Assembly (NCBI GenBank): GCA_025331435.1
Contig: JAIWNI010000181.1
Location: forward strand, 1-30,623
Length of the DNA stretch: 30,623 bases
Direction of reading: 5' to 3'
From: Choanephora cucurbitarum
Lineage: Eukaryota; Mucoromycota; Mucoromycetes; Mucorales; Choanephoraceae
Of this stretch, positions 11,827 to 22,393 are shown piece by piece. Within the stretch, counting starts at the first letter, position 1; every line of letters starts with the position of its first letter. The notes below the pieces were generated by a model, which ran no database searches, had not been told where the DNA came from, and was given only the letters and a program-made list of their open reading frames with translations. Made by a program: the position numbers and the translations under genes.

Positions 11827-14025
11827 ATGGACTTGCAACAAACTAAATTAACGCCTAACTTGACACAACTTGATGTTGTCAATAAGCCACCCACACCATC
11901 AACAAGCGAGTTCTTTCCATCTCGATTTGAAGAACTCCAATCTCCTCAACCACCACCATTTGTCTCTATCACTTCATCTGCATCTGTACCCACAACCACC
12001 GCCACAGAGAACCCTCCTGTTATGCAACGCCTCTTTAGCCATCAAGATATGTTATCGACAGCAGATGTCTCCCTATCTACCTTGACAAGTCCTCCTGCCA
12101 ATCGTATCTCATCCATCAACTCAACACCTCCATCTAGACAAGCCACACCTCTCTCTATTGTCACTTCACCCACTCAATTGATACCAATGGCTGTAAGTAA
12201 CTAAGGCTATCTATTAAAAGACATACTGACTGATATCTATAGAACAATACAAATCCTAACTTGTTAAATGAGAATGCACTCTTGATGCATCATAACAACA
12301 CAAATGGTATCTTTGATATGGCTGAAAGTCCCAATCGACTCAATACACTCTTTAGTCCCTATCAACCACCATCGACACCACAAGAGCATATGATGATGAA
12401 TAATCAAGCTGGTATTGATCATCATCCCATTGTGCCTTCACAGCGTATGATGACTCAGCCATCTACAACGGATGAAGAGAACGAAAGGGTGGCTGCTGCT
12501 GCTCAACAGGTGATGGCACAACAGATGGCAATGGCACAACAATTTGCTGTTATGCAACCCATGACACCCACTGAACTTGTCCAGACACCCTCTCAAGAGA
12601 CACCCCATGTTGTCCTCTCTCAAATGGCCAACATGAACTCAAGTGCACCCTCAACACCTATTGCCACCACACCCACTCAACAGATGCACCAAGTGAAAAG
12701 TGACAACATTTCTCTACATGATGCTATTGTACATCATCAACATCAACAACAGCAGAAGGGTATGGTATTTATTGATGAATCCATACGGAGTGTAAAGCGT
12801 GGATTTATGGATCTGAATGAATCCAGCAAGAAGAAATCAAGACGTCATACTGTCTCTACTGCCTATCGACCTACCCTCAATATTGACACAAAGAATCTCT
12901 ATTCAGCCAATGCACCTCGTTCTGCTGCCATCAGTAGTCCAACCATGGCCTATCCTTCATTCCAACCCCATGTACCCTCTCAGATGTACACTCCCAATGA
13001 GCCTAAACCATCTATGGCTGAACAAAAGCAAACACTCTCCATCACCTTACCTCCTCCTCCTACACCTCAAGAATTGGGACTCAAGACAGAGACGACTCAA
13101 GTGACAGCCAAGGATTATGAAAACATGTCAAGGGAACAGTTGATTGCTCGTCTCATTCGATTGGAGACAGAGAAACAGGCTTCAGATACTGGAGAGAATG
13201 AAGAACAAGCTTTGCCTCAGACAGATGAAGATAAATCCACAATAGATGAAGAAGAGGAAGAAGAAGAAGTAGAGACTGCCAATGAAACTGATTTACAGCT
13301 ACAGTGCAAATGGAAGGATTGTGGTGATAGCTTCAGTTCACTTCAAAAACTCATCAGCCATATCAATGATACACATGTAGGCAGTGGCAAAGTAAGTTCT
13401 TTTTTTTTTCTTTTAATGATATGATGACTAAAAGTAATTCTAGGCCACCTATTGTTGTGAATGGGAAGGATGTGCTAGAAATCAAAAGCCATTTACAAAA
13501 CGACACAAAATGTACAATCATCTCAGAACACATACAGGTGAACGACCCTTTGTGTGCGATAAACCCAACTGTGGCAAACGATTCTCTCGTCCTGATTCAT
13601 TGACAACACACGTCAAGACACATTCCAATGTACGCCCTTATCTCTGTGTGGCTAATGGGTGTGGTAAGGCCTATTATCATTCACGCTCTCTCAAGAAACA
13701 CGAAAAGACACATGAGACAGCTCAGTACAATTCAAACTTCAATGTGGCTCCCATGGATTATGTCAGCAGTCAGCTACATCGTCCTATCCATACGCAATCA
13801 TTACCTAGCTCACCACATCCTCAGTTGCATACGCCTCCTTCACAAGCCAGTTTTGCTCTTTTGCAGCAAGCCAATAAGCCTTATACCCCAAATACTAATC
13901 ATTTGTTGTCATTCACTCCAGCAGGTATGGTTGAACAGCAACAACAACAACAACAACAACAACATGAGCCACAGCCTCTATTGACTCAACCTCATCCTAT
14001 GTTTGATTCTGAGAATCAACAATAA
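11827..14025 (+). CDS. C2H2 zinc-finger transcription factor with GLI/ZIC-like fingers
   Basis: Three exons, 11827-12192, 12243-13391 and 13444-14025, give 698 aa in frame; both introns are GT-AG (50 and 52 nt). The N-terminal two thirds are Pro/Ser/Thr/Gln-rich, typical of an activation region. A basic patch near residue ~315 (KKKSRRHT) is a likely nuclear signal, and an acidic Glu run precedes the fingers. Four fingers follow: CKWKDC (~477), CEWEGC (~510) with the long GLI-type second-finger spacing, CDKPNC (~543) and CVANGC (~573). The THVG linker after finger 1 and TGERPF before finger 3 are classic. A CAA-encoded Gln run (about 13936-13964) lies in the tail. The protein is a nuclear DNA-binding regulator. 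The GLI/ZIC class is clear, but PacC/Rim101 is unlikely because its finger-2/3 signature is absent. The target pathway is unknown. Confidence 0.9.
13936..13964 (+). repeat. CAA trinucleotide run encoding poly-Gln
   Basis: About nine consecutive CAA/CAG codons in the C-terminal tail of the GLI-like factor. Such runs vary readily in length by replication slippage. Confidence 0.85.
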
Positions 14026-14126
14026 CAAACCAAACAAAAAAAGAAAGGGTAGGAAAATAAAGAAAGGCATGTTGAAGGTAGTCTCTCTGTTTTTGTATAG
14101 TCCTCTCTCTCTCTCTCTCTTTTTTC

Positions 14127-14132
14127 AATAAA
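14127..14132 (+). terminator. Poly(A) signal of the GLI-like gene
   Basis: AATAAA lies about 100 bases after the stop at 14025, just after a (CT)n run at 14102-14120 and well before the next start at 14277. It is a plausible polyadenylation signal, not tested by transcripts. Confidence 0.5.
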
Positions 14133-14276
14133 TCTAAGCCACTCTCTTTCTCATGGACTGTGTTTCATTCTATTTCCTTTTTTGTTCTCTGTGTGTGTGT
14201 GTATAGATAGAGGGCTATCCAAAGTCTGTATAACTATGCAGTTAATTTCTTCTTTTTTTTCTTTTTATAATTAACC

Positions 14277-15655
14277 ATGGTCAAAGTCAAAGTGTTATCT
14301 CGATCCTCTAATGACTATATGAGAGAGCGTGCTCAAGATATTCATAAAGTGCAACGCAACTTTGATCCTACAGCTCATCCTTTCGAAAAGGGCCGAGAAT
14401 ATGTGAGAGCATTGAATGCAGTCAAGTTGGATCGCATGTTCGCCAAACCATTTGTTGCCTCACTCGATGGTCATATTGACGGTGTCTACTGTCTCACCAA
14501 ACATCCCTCTAAACTCAACTGCATGGTCTCCGGTAGTGGTGATGGTGAGATTCGTGTCTGGGAACTCTCTGAACAGAACACCTGTTGGCGAGTCCAGGGT
14601 CATCGTGGCTTGGTGTCTGGTGTCTGCCCTACCAGCGATGGCCGATTCTTATCATGTTCAACCGACAAAACCGTCAAGATTTGGGGTGATGAGACAGATC
14701 CTGTGGAGACCTATATGGGCAAACATGCCTTTACCGGTCTCTCTCATCATCGTTCAGAACCTTTGTTTGCTACCTCAGGTGGCACTGTGGAAGTCTGGGA
14801 CGAAACTCGCTCTGAACCTATTCATGATTTCGCTTGGGGTGCTGATTCTTATCAGACCGTCAAGTTCAATCAGGTACAACAGAACATCTTTGCCTCGTGT
14901 GGTACCGATCGTACCATTGTCTTGTATGATTTGAGAACCAGTACAGCCATCACAAAGCTGGTCATGTCACTCAAGACAAACGCTATTGCCTGGAATCCTC
15001 TTGAGGCCTATACTTTCACAACTGGTAATGAAGATCATAATGCCTATACCTTTGATATGAGAAGCATGAAATCAGCCAAGAATGTCATGAAGGATCATGT
15101 TTCTGCCATGTAAGTTTAGGAGACTATGTTATGTATGAACATGGAATTGATATGATTATTCCCAATAGTATGGATGTGGATTATTCACCTACAGGTCAAG
15201 AGATTGTAACAGGTTCTTATGATCGTACCATTCGTCTCTATGATGTTGGTCAAGGTCACAGTCGAGATTGTTATCATACAAAACGTATGCAGAGAGTGTT
15301 CTCTGTTCAATTCTCAATGGATAGTAAGTATGTCCTTTCAGGTTCAGATGATGGTAATGTGCGTATCTGGAAGGCACATGCAAGTGAGAAGATTGGTGTC
15401 CAAGATTGGCGTGAAAAGAACAAGCTTGAATATGCCAACAAGCTCAAGGAAAGATATGGCCATATGCAAGAGATCCGTAGAATCGATAAACATAGAAGAA
15501 CACCCAAGGATATTAAGTTGGCTGATAGTCGAAAGAAGGAAATGGTGAATGCTGAAAAGAGAAAGGATGAATTAAGACGAAAGCATTCCAAGAAGGTAGA
15601 TTCAGTCAAGCGTGTGCCTGAAAGAGAAAAATCCATTATTGGTATTGCTAAATAA
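14277..15655 (+). CDS. SOF1: Sof1/DCAF13 WD40 protein, U3 snoRNP and SSU processome component
   Basis: Two exons, 14277-15109 and 15169-15655, joined by a 59-nt GT-AG intron, give 439 aa, the usual Sof1 size. The start MVKVKVLSR matches the family N-terminus. WD40 repeats follow, for example GHIDGVYCLTKHP, SGSGDGEIRVWEL, GHRGLVSGVCPTSDGRF, STDKTVKIW, GSYDRTIRLYDV and SGSDDGNVRIWK. The basic C-terminal tail (EIRRIDKHRRTPKDIKLA and RRKHSKK) is the conserved Sof1 extension. By family it acts in the nucleolus in 18S rRNA processing with U3 snoRNA. Joining at ..SAI/MDVDYSP restores the conserved repeat. The CT-rich leader runs to the ATG, whose context is ttaaccATGg. The gene looks intact. Confidence 0.96.
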
Positions 15656-15773
15656 GCTTCTTTTTTTTTGTATATTTCCCCCCCATGTTTTCTTTTTTTT
15701 TTTTTATAACTTATTTAATTTTTGCATTAAAAATCGCATTCTTTCCTCTTTTTTTTTAATTTTTGGACTTATT

Positions 15774-16552
15774 ATGCCACCTCGATTTCAACCTGTTCAA
15801 GCAGCGAATCAAAAACCTCTTTATAATGAAATCATAGCCTTACAGAAATTACTAGGCACTGTAAGCTCAAAGTTGTTAATATTGAAAACACGCATATATT
15901 GAGAGTGAGAGGTTAGGACATCTTGGAACAAGCCGCTAGAATCTTGGACCATTTTACTGCCATTAAACAAAAGTGAGTTCATCATCTTGCTTTGTTGACC
16001 CTATCTAACCAGGCTGTCTCTCTAGTAAACTTGAAGCTACTTCTTTTCAGACACCCCCTCAACTGAATGACAAACTAAAAGAGAAATGCGAAGAGTTTGA
16101 AATAGTGTGTGATCAGATCTATTATATTCTGGTAATAGAGTGATTGCTTTTGTTGTTCCATCGACTCACCCTTCTTGAAACAGGAACATTCAAAACACGT
16201 CTTACAGTTAGATCATCAGCAAAAGATCATTCAGGCAAAAGAACTCAAGAAAGAGCAACAACAACATGCTCTGGATAAGATGGAAACAGAAAACGATCCC
16301 ATGCAGATGGATCAAGACATGGACTTCAATGCAGCTCAGTTAGACATGTCGATGGATGAGACTGTAGAGAACATGCCATCAGAACAAGATAAACAAAAGG
16401 CAATGGCTATTGATGAAGAAGACATGGAAGAGTTGTTACAGATTCAAAGGGATCGACTGGACTGGCTCAAGAATGTAGTTGTGCTCGGTATGGATGCAGA
16501 TGCTGCAAAGTCCAATGGTCGAGAAGAAAAGACACAAGATTTATTGTTTTAA
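15774..16552 (+). CDS. Putative Mediator subunit, Med29/Med2-like
   Basis: Four exons, 15774-15860, 15917-15972, 16026-16131 and 16184-16552, give 205 aa with all introns GT-AG (51-56 nt). The first ~100 residues are helical: YNEIIALQKLLG, then a segment ending KEKCEEFEIVCDQIYYILEH, which resembles the metazoan Med29 helix with the EEF..LCDQL pattern. The middle is Gln/Met/Asp-rich and acidic (KMETENDPMQMDQDMD), followed by a final helix around LLQIQRDRLDWLKNVVV. If correct, it belongs to the Mediator tail and links transcription factors to RNA polymerase II in the nucleus. The assignment rests on a short motif and size, so another small nuclear coiled-coil protein is possible. The start lies only 118 bp after the SOF1 stop. 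Confidence 0.75.
16540..16545 (-). terminator. Minus-strand poly(A) signal inside the Mediator-like last exon
   Basis: AATAAA on the minus strand lies 29 bases past the stop of the mitochondrial gene (16574) and within the last codons of the convergent plus-strand gene. It is the only obvious signal for the minus-strand gene. Confidence 0.45.
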
Positions 16553-16557
16553 ATAAA
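16552..16557 (+). terminator. Plus-strand poly(A) signal overlapping a stop codon
   Basis: AATAAA begins with the last base of the TAA stop of the Mediator-like gene. Cleavage 10-30 bases downstream would fall in the 3' coding end of the convergent gene. Confidence 0.45.
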
Positions 16558-16573
16558 AGAAAGGGTATCATGT

Positions 16574-17096
16574 TTAAAACTTTTTACGCACCAATTGAAC
16601 AATAGGACCAATAAGACGTTCTGCAAAGAATGGAGTCATAGCAGCTGAAGCAGCTATACGTAAAGGCAACATAGCCTTATCAAAAAAAGGAATCAGTTCA
16701 TTGTGTCTCTATTGTATAATCACTGTTGTTTACCTTGACAATACAATAAGTGGTGACTAAATTGATCATCACACGATTATTAGCCTCTAAAGGTTCATAA
16801 TGATAATAAACACGCGCCTTATTGATGAATCGATTGCCTTCTGATACTACTGATTCAGGAAAAGGAACCTTTAGGTCAGATGAGTCCAGTACAAAATAGA
16901 TGAAAGGAAAAGGAGCAATGGCTGTAAGTTCATGGAGAATGGCAAACGAAGTCATGTACGATCCTGGTTTACTCTTGAACTGTTCTGCATATTTTCTATA
17001 GCCCTTCCATACTGGCTTATCTGTAGTGGTCGAATAGGCTCTTTTTAGAGACGAGGCAAATGGTTGTTTGACAAGAGAGAGAATGGGACGAGACAT
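16574..17096 (-). CDS. Small mitochondrial membrane protein, function unknown
   Basis: Two exons, 16734-17096 and 16574-16675, joined by a 58-nt GT-AG intron, give 154 aa. The N-terminus (MSRPILSLVKQPFASSLKRA, then YSTTT) is Arg/Ser-rich and free of acidic residues, a typical mitochondrial import sequence with a likely cleavage around residue 20-25. A conserved-looking block KSKPGSYMTSFAILHEL is followed by the hydrophobic TAIAPFPFIYFVL, probably a membrane helix. The C-terminus AMLPLRIAASAAMTPFFAER is a second weak hydrophobic segment. It recalls a family of small fungal mitochondrial inner-membrane proteins (FMP10-like or DUF1279-like), but I cannot confirm this. It is convergent with the Mediator-like gene, with 21 bases between stops. 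Confidence 0.85.
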
Positions 17097-17811
17097 GCTA
17101 ATTATGACATAAGGTTAAATCTCTCAATGTAAAAAAAGAAAGAAAAGGGAGAGCCAACTGTCGTGCTTTAAAATCAGGGTCCATCCAATGAAGTCAGTCT
17201 TATTCATGCAACTTGAAGTCATGAATAGCTTATCTAGAAAAGGGAACATGTCTGAAAGAAAACGCCATACTTTATTTTGACAGATAAATGAAGAGAATAA
17301 GGAGCTCAGTAACCGTGTTTCGATCGTAAGAAACAATTCCTCCCCCTTTTTTTTTTTGAAATCATGGCAAACGATTCCTTATATCGAGAATAAGTCTATA
17401 CGAAATACAGACTTTCTTTTTTTTCCTCCCTCCTTTTTTTTTTGGATAGACACAAGGGTCTCGAAGGATCGAAAGAGAGAGAGAAACGCGTTATTCGATT
17501 TGAACGCGACAGATCGGGAGATGATTACGTGAAGTTTAAACAACTTTTTTGAAATGGGGTTACAACACTCTTTAGTTTATGTAAGCTATAATAGCGGGAA
17601 GTGTTGTTAAAGTAACATCGATTTGAACCAATCAAATAAAGAAAGCTAATTGACAAGGTAATGTGCATATACAACGTGATTTGTAGCCAAGAGGAAGCCA
17701 TCTTTATTTTTGGAAACAAGTTTAAATAAACATACATTAGCAAAGTTGTGAAACATTATATGTGGCAAACTAATGATTTTAAGGAGATTCATGATTTTAT
17801 TATTATTATTT
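17097..17811. other. Spacer upstream of the mitochondrial gene
   Basis: No coding signal. A purine-rich tract at about 17130-17153, just before the start at 17096 on the minus strand, is the leader of the mitochondrial gene. Two plus-strand T/C tracts at 17341-17355 and 17414-17442 have no gene behind them. Confidence 0.5.
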
Positions 17812-18718
<907 letters not shown>

Positions 18719-19702
18719 AATGTTAATTGAAGGGAACTAAGGAAAGAAAGAAAGAGAGAGAGGGTATGAAAATGCCAGCAAGCCGGGAAATGTAATATTA
18801 AATATGTGAGTTTGAAAAAGAAAAAGAAAATGGCACGCCTAATTTCTTTAAAAGATATACTATAAACAGAACAATGAAAGAGAGAGAAAACAGCAAATAT
18901 TGGATCAACCTATTTGTAAGAATAAATTCTTTTCTCTAATGTCTCTTTTTTTAAGAAAAATGTTTTTTTTTGAATATGTAAAAGTGAAAAAGAAAGAAAA
19001 AAGAGACAAGTTGAAACAGATTTAAAGTCTTTAGAAAATAAAGTTTTGTGGTATTACTCCTTATTCTTATCATAGAAAATAAGTAAAAAGGCAATGGAAA
19101 ACCGTATTCCTTAAGCAGCCTTGATACTTGTCAAACTATTCTTGTTCATACGGTCTCTTTTTTTTTTTTTTATTTAATAAGAAATAGGTTGTTGTTATTT
19201 AGTTTATGGTATTTTCAGGCAACTTTTCTTTTTCTTTTTTGGCTTTTTTTTTACGTTTATTTGTGTTCATACCATTTATTGTTATAAGGAGAAAGACAGA
19301 GAAAAAGAGAATATTGTTTATTTCATTTCAATTGGTTCTACCGAAAATGGCTCTCTTTTGGCTTTGTTCATTTATGAGATCGAGTCAAAAGGAACACATG
19401 GTTCACATTTGGCATAAAAAAAAAATCCCTTGCGTATTTCAAGAGGCTCGTTTCATATCAAAAAATGAACTGATTTTGGAGGATTCTGATAGGAGTGAAA
19501 GAAACGGACACTCCCTCACTCGATTCATTTTAGCTAATAGGAGCAAGTAAGCATTCAGATTGATAGCTTTAGACTTTACAGAAATGTGTAAAAAAAAAAT
19601 AAAGATTCCTTTTAATGTTTTCCCTCTCTTTTTTTCTTTATAAGAAGAAGAGAATGCAAAGGTTTAAAAAATGTATTTTTTTTTCTTTCTTTTTTTTTTT
19701 TT
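18719..19702. other. Spacer between the two-finger gene and RBM39-like gene
   Basis: The bases next to 18718 are purine-rich (aaggaaagaaagaaagagag), the leader of the two-finger gene read on the minus strand. The rest is AT-rich with T runs. A plus-strand open frame at 19206-19550 (114 codons) starts in T-rich DNA and resembles no known protein, so it is not called as a gene. Confidence 0.5.
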
Positions 19703-21818
19703 TTATAGAGCATTGGCATTAAAGATGGCTTCAGGCACGTAAGAAGCAGTAATTTGTTTGCCACCAAACCATCTACCATTTAGTGCACCAATGGCTTTTT
19801 CAGCAGATTGAATACCATCAAACTTCAAAAAGACTTCACCCTATTGATATGAGTGTATAAGTAAATAATTCATGAAGCATGATTTGAGATTTTACCATTG
19901 AATCCGCATTGACTTTGATATGTTCAACAACACCGTATCGTTCACATTCTATCTTGATATCAGCCTCAAGATCACTTACCCAATCAGGATCAGTCTCTCT
20001 ACAAGACAATAACAAGAGAAAAGGTTAAAAAGAAAAGAAAAGAAAAAGCATCAAATGACTTACTCAGCAGGATTAAACATATTGTTCAACATGATATAAC
20101 GTGTGGCCACAGTGGGAATGTTTGGTTTAGGTCTATGGAGTGTGAACAATTCAATCTTTTTTTTTTTGTGAAATGATTGAACTTACGGAGCAACAGGAGT
20201 GGCTACAGGAGATGGTTCATAATCATTGTTATTTGATTCACGAGCTGCTAGCTTAGCCATTAATTCCACTCTAGAAAGTGAGTTCATGGCTACACCTTCC
20301 GTTTCTATTGAACAACATCAGTCTCTTTCAATCGAACATTTTCTTTTTCCAGTATTTACCTTCATCATCAAGATTGAAGCTAAGGTTACTTGTCATAGGA
20401 TTCTTTTCAGTGACAAGACCAACCTTAAGCTACAAAGCCAATAAAGAAAAAAAAAGGGAGAGATAAATACTGACTACAATTCTCATTTAATTCTATCAAC
20501 TTACACTTCTACCAGCGAGCTCAAATCCATTCATTTTCTCTAAAGCAGTCTTTGCATCAGTAGCATTTTTATATTGAATAAAACCAAAGCCTTTTGAACG
20601 ACCTGTTTCCGTATCTAGTATATTTCCCGCCCAAAAAAAAAGTTAGAAAAAAAAAAAGAAAGGACAGGATCATAGTGGAAGTTTTGTTATCTACTTTACC
20701 TTTATGCAAGTTAACAAAATCTAAAGGACCAAAAGGTTCAAATATCTGGCGCACATCATCTTCCGTCAAACTAAAATGAAGGGATCCTACATACAATCGT
20801 TGATAAGAAGGTTCTTGCATTAAGCCCATACTGATTTTCATAGGAGAGAGAACACATAGATCAGTAACAATGCCTTCATTAGGTCAACAGGAAAATCACT
20901 TACGCGTTTCTTTGTGCTTGCATAGCTAATCTGTTCTTTTCAGCTTCTGAAAGTTGCACAATCACTGGAATTCCTAAAAGTTTTTGTCCTGATAATGCTA
21001 AAGCGTTTTGTACAGATACCTCTTCATAAAACTCAACATATCCACAACTAGATACAAACAATTCAATCAAAGTGGTCTTTAATAACTCAAGTTTCCCTTA
21101 CCCTTTCGACTTTCTAGAATTTCTATCGGTAATGATAGTAGCTTCACGAACACGACCAGCCTGAGAAAAGAAGTCGTCCAATTCACGTCGAGTTAAACGA
21201 GCAGCTAATTGAGTTACAAACACTGTTCTTCTGTCTCTATCTTCTTCAGGTATAGGTGGGGAGGGTGATCGGCCACGTCCTCTTCTTTTGCTGTCTCTAT
21301 ACCTATCATGAGGGTCATGGTGAATAGATGGTGGTGGTGTTCTACTACGTCTTCTACGTGTAGGGCTTCTAGAGTGTCTTCTACTACTACTTCTTCTTTT
21401 ATACTCACGAGAAGGAGAACGTCTGTGTCTTCTTTCTCTACTGAGTGAACGAGAAGAACGACGGTATCTCCTACTGCTGTCGGAACGGTGGCGTGAACTG
21501 CGGTGGCGTGAATGGGAGCGTGAAGAGTGTCGATGTTCAGCGTGACGAGAGCTAATGGGATTGGGTGAGTATTGGCAGTGCCATGAAAGATCAACTTACC
21601 GGTGTTCATCGTCTCTGTAATCTCGATAGTCTCGGTGGCTTCTTGATTCTCGGTGTTCTTTATAGTCTCGGTGGTCTTTGTATTCTTGAAGAGAAGGCAT
21701 AGGTTGTTCTTCCTGTTCAAAGAGTCGTCTTAGTCATTTCAAGCGGTTTAGAGAGGTTTTCACTTACCTTCTTTTCTTGATAAGGGGCATCAAGCATAGC
21801 TTCAACGTCTGCGTCCAT
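19703..21818 (-). CDS. RBM39: RBM39/Rsd1-type splicing factor with RS domain and three RRMs, one frameshift
   Basis: Eleven exons: 21768-21818, 21600-21712, 21102-21551, 20904-21048, 20700-20830, 20505-20614, 20360-20429, 20187-20304, 20064-20132, 19896-19998 and 19703-19840, all with GT-AG introns of 49-85 nt. Corrected for one extra base in exon 4, the protein is 498 aa. Residues ~55-145 are Arg/Ser-rich. RRM1 (~163-240) has RTVFVTQL and KGCGYVEF. RRM2 (~265-340) has RLYVGSL and KGFGFIQY. The C-terminal RRM (~410-498), with YIMLNNMF and GEVFLKF, is the U2AF-homology type. By family it works in the nucleus in 3' splice-site recognition with U2AF and as a coactivator. The extra base lies in the AAAA run at 21000-21003 (plus strand); without correction the frame ends a short distance later inside RRM1. 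Confidence 0.92.
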
Positions 21819-22393
21819 ATTAAATTGATTTGTAGGTTAGGAAGAAGCTTTTTTTTTTTGTGGCTGTCTTGTTAAAAGAAAAAGGAAGGAGAGAGAAAAA
21901 ATTAGAAAAAAAAAAAAATAGAAGCATACACCAAAAAAAAAACTAACAAGATAATTTGATTGGATAGAAAAGAAGATGACGTTTTCCAGGTGCAGGTTCA
22001 ACCCAAAATGATTTGGTATATTGGTTTTTTCGAACAATATTAATGAACACACAGAAAGAGCTCAGATCAGATTGCACATCACTTACGAAAGTGAGTTTAT
22101 CAATCAATTGAGTAATATCAAAGCTCGATTTATAGCCTTCAGCAATGTGTTTCTAACTCAATTCTTTTAGTGCAAAAGAAACTAAGGAGAGGAAGTTGAA
22201 TTGAACTTCACGGGGAAAAGGTACAGAGCAGAGTGTATTATGGCAGAAAAGAAGCATGTCGTCAAGACATTGTTATCATCGTTCAAATAATGGGACGAAC
22301 AAAAGCACTTCCATAAAGATGAAAATACTCTTATGCCTCTTTTTGAATGGAGCTATGTTTCGAATAAACTGAGCATAAGAGAAGACGAAGAGC
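21819..22393. promoter_or_regulatory. Upstream region of the RBM39-like gene
   Basis: On the minus strand, 21837-21935 is strongly pyrimidine-rich and abuts the start at 21818, matching the leader pattern of the other genes. The remainder holds the 3' flank of the helicase gene (stop at 22394) and shows no coding signal. Confidence 0.45.

Noticed and set aside
17600..17660. Minus-strand GGTTCAAATCG resembling a tRNA B box
   Set aside because: No A box at the right distance and no cloverleaf could be drawn around it.
19206..19550. 114-codon plus-strand open frame
   Set aside because: It begins in T-rich DNA that yields Phe/Leu-rich sequence, has no domain, and lies in the upstream region of the two-finger gene.
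21990..22005. Plus-strand GGTTCAACCC resembling a tRNA B box
   Set aside because: The preceding 60 bases contain no A box or acceptor stem.
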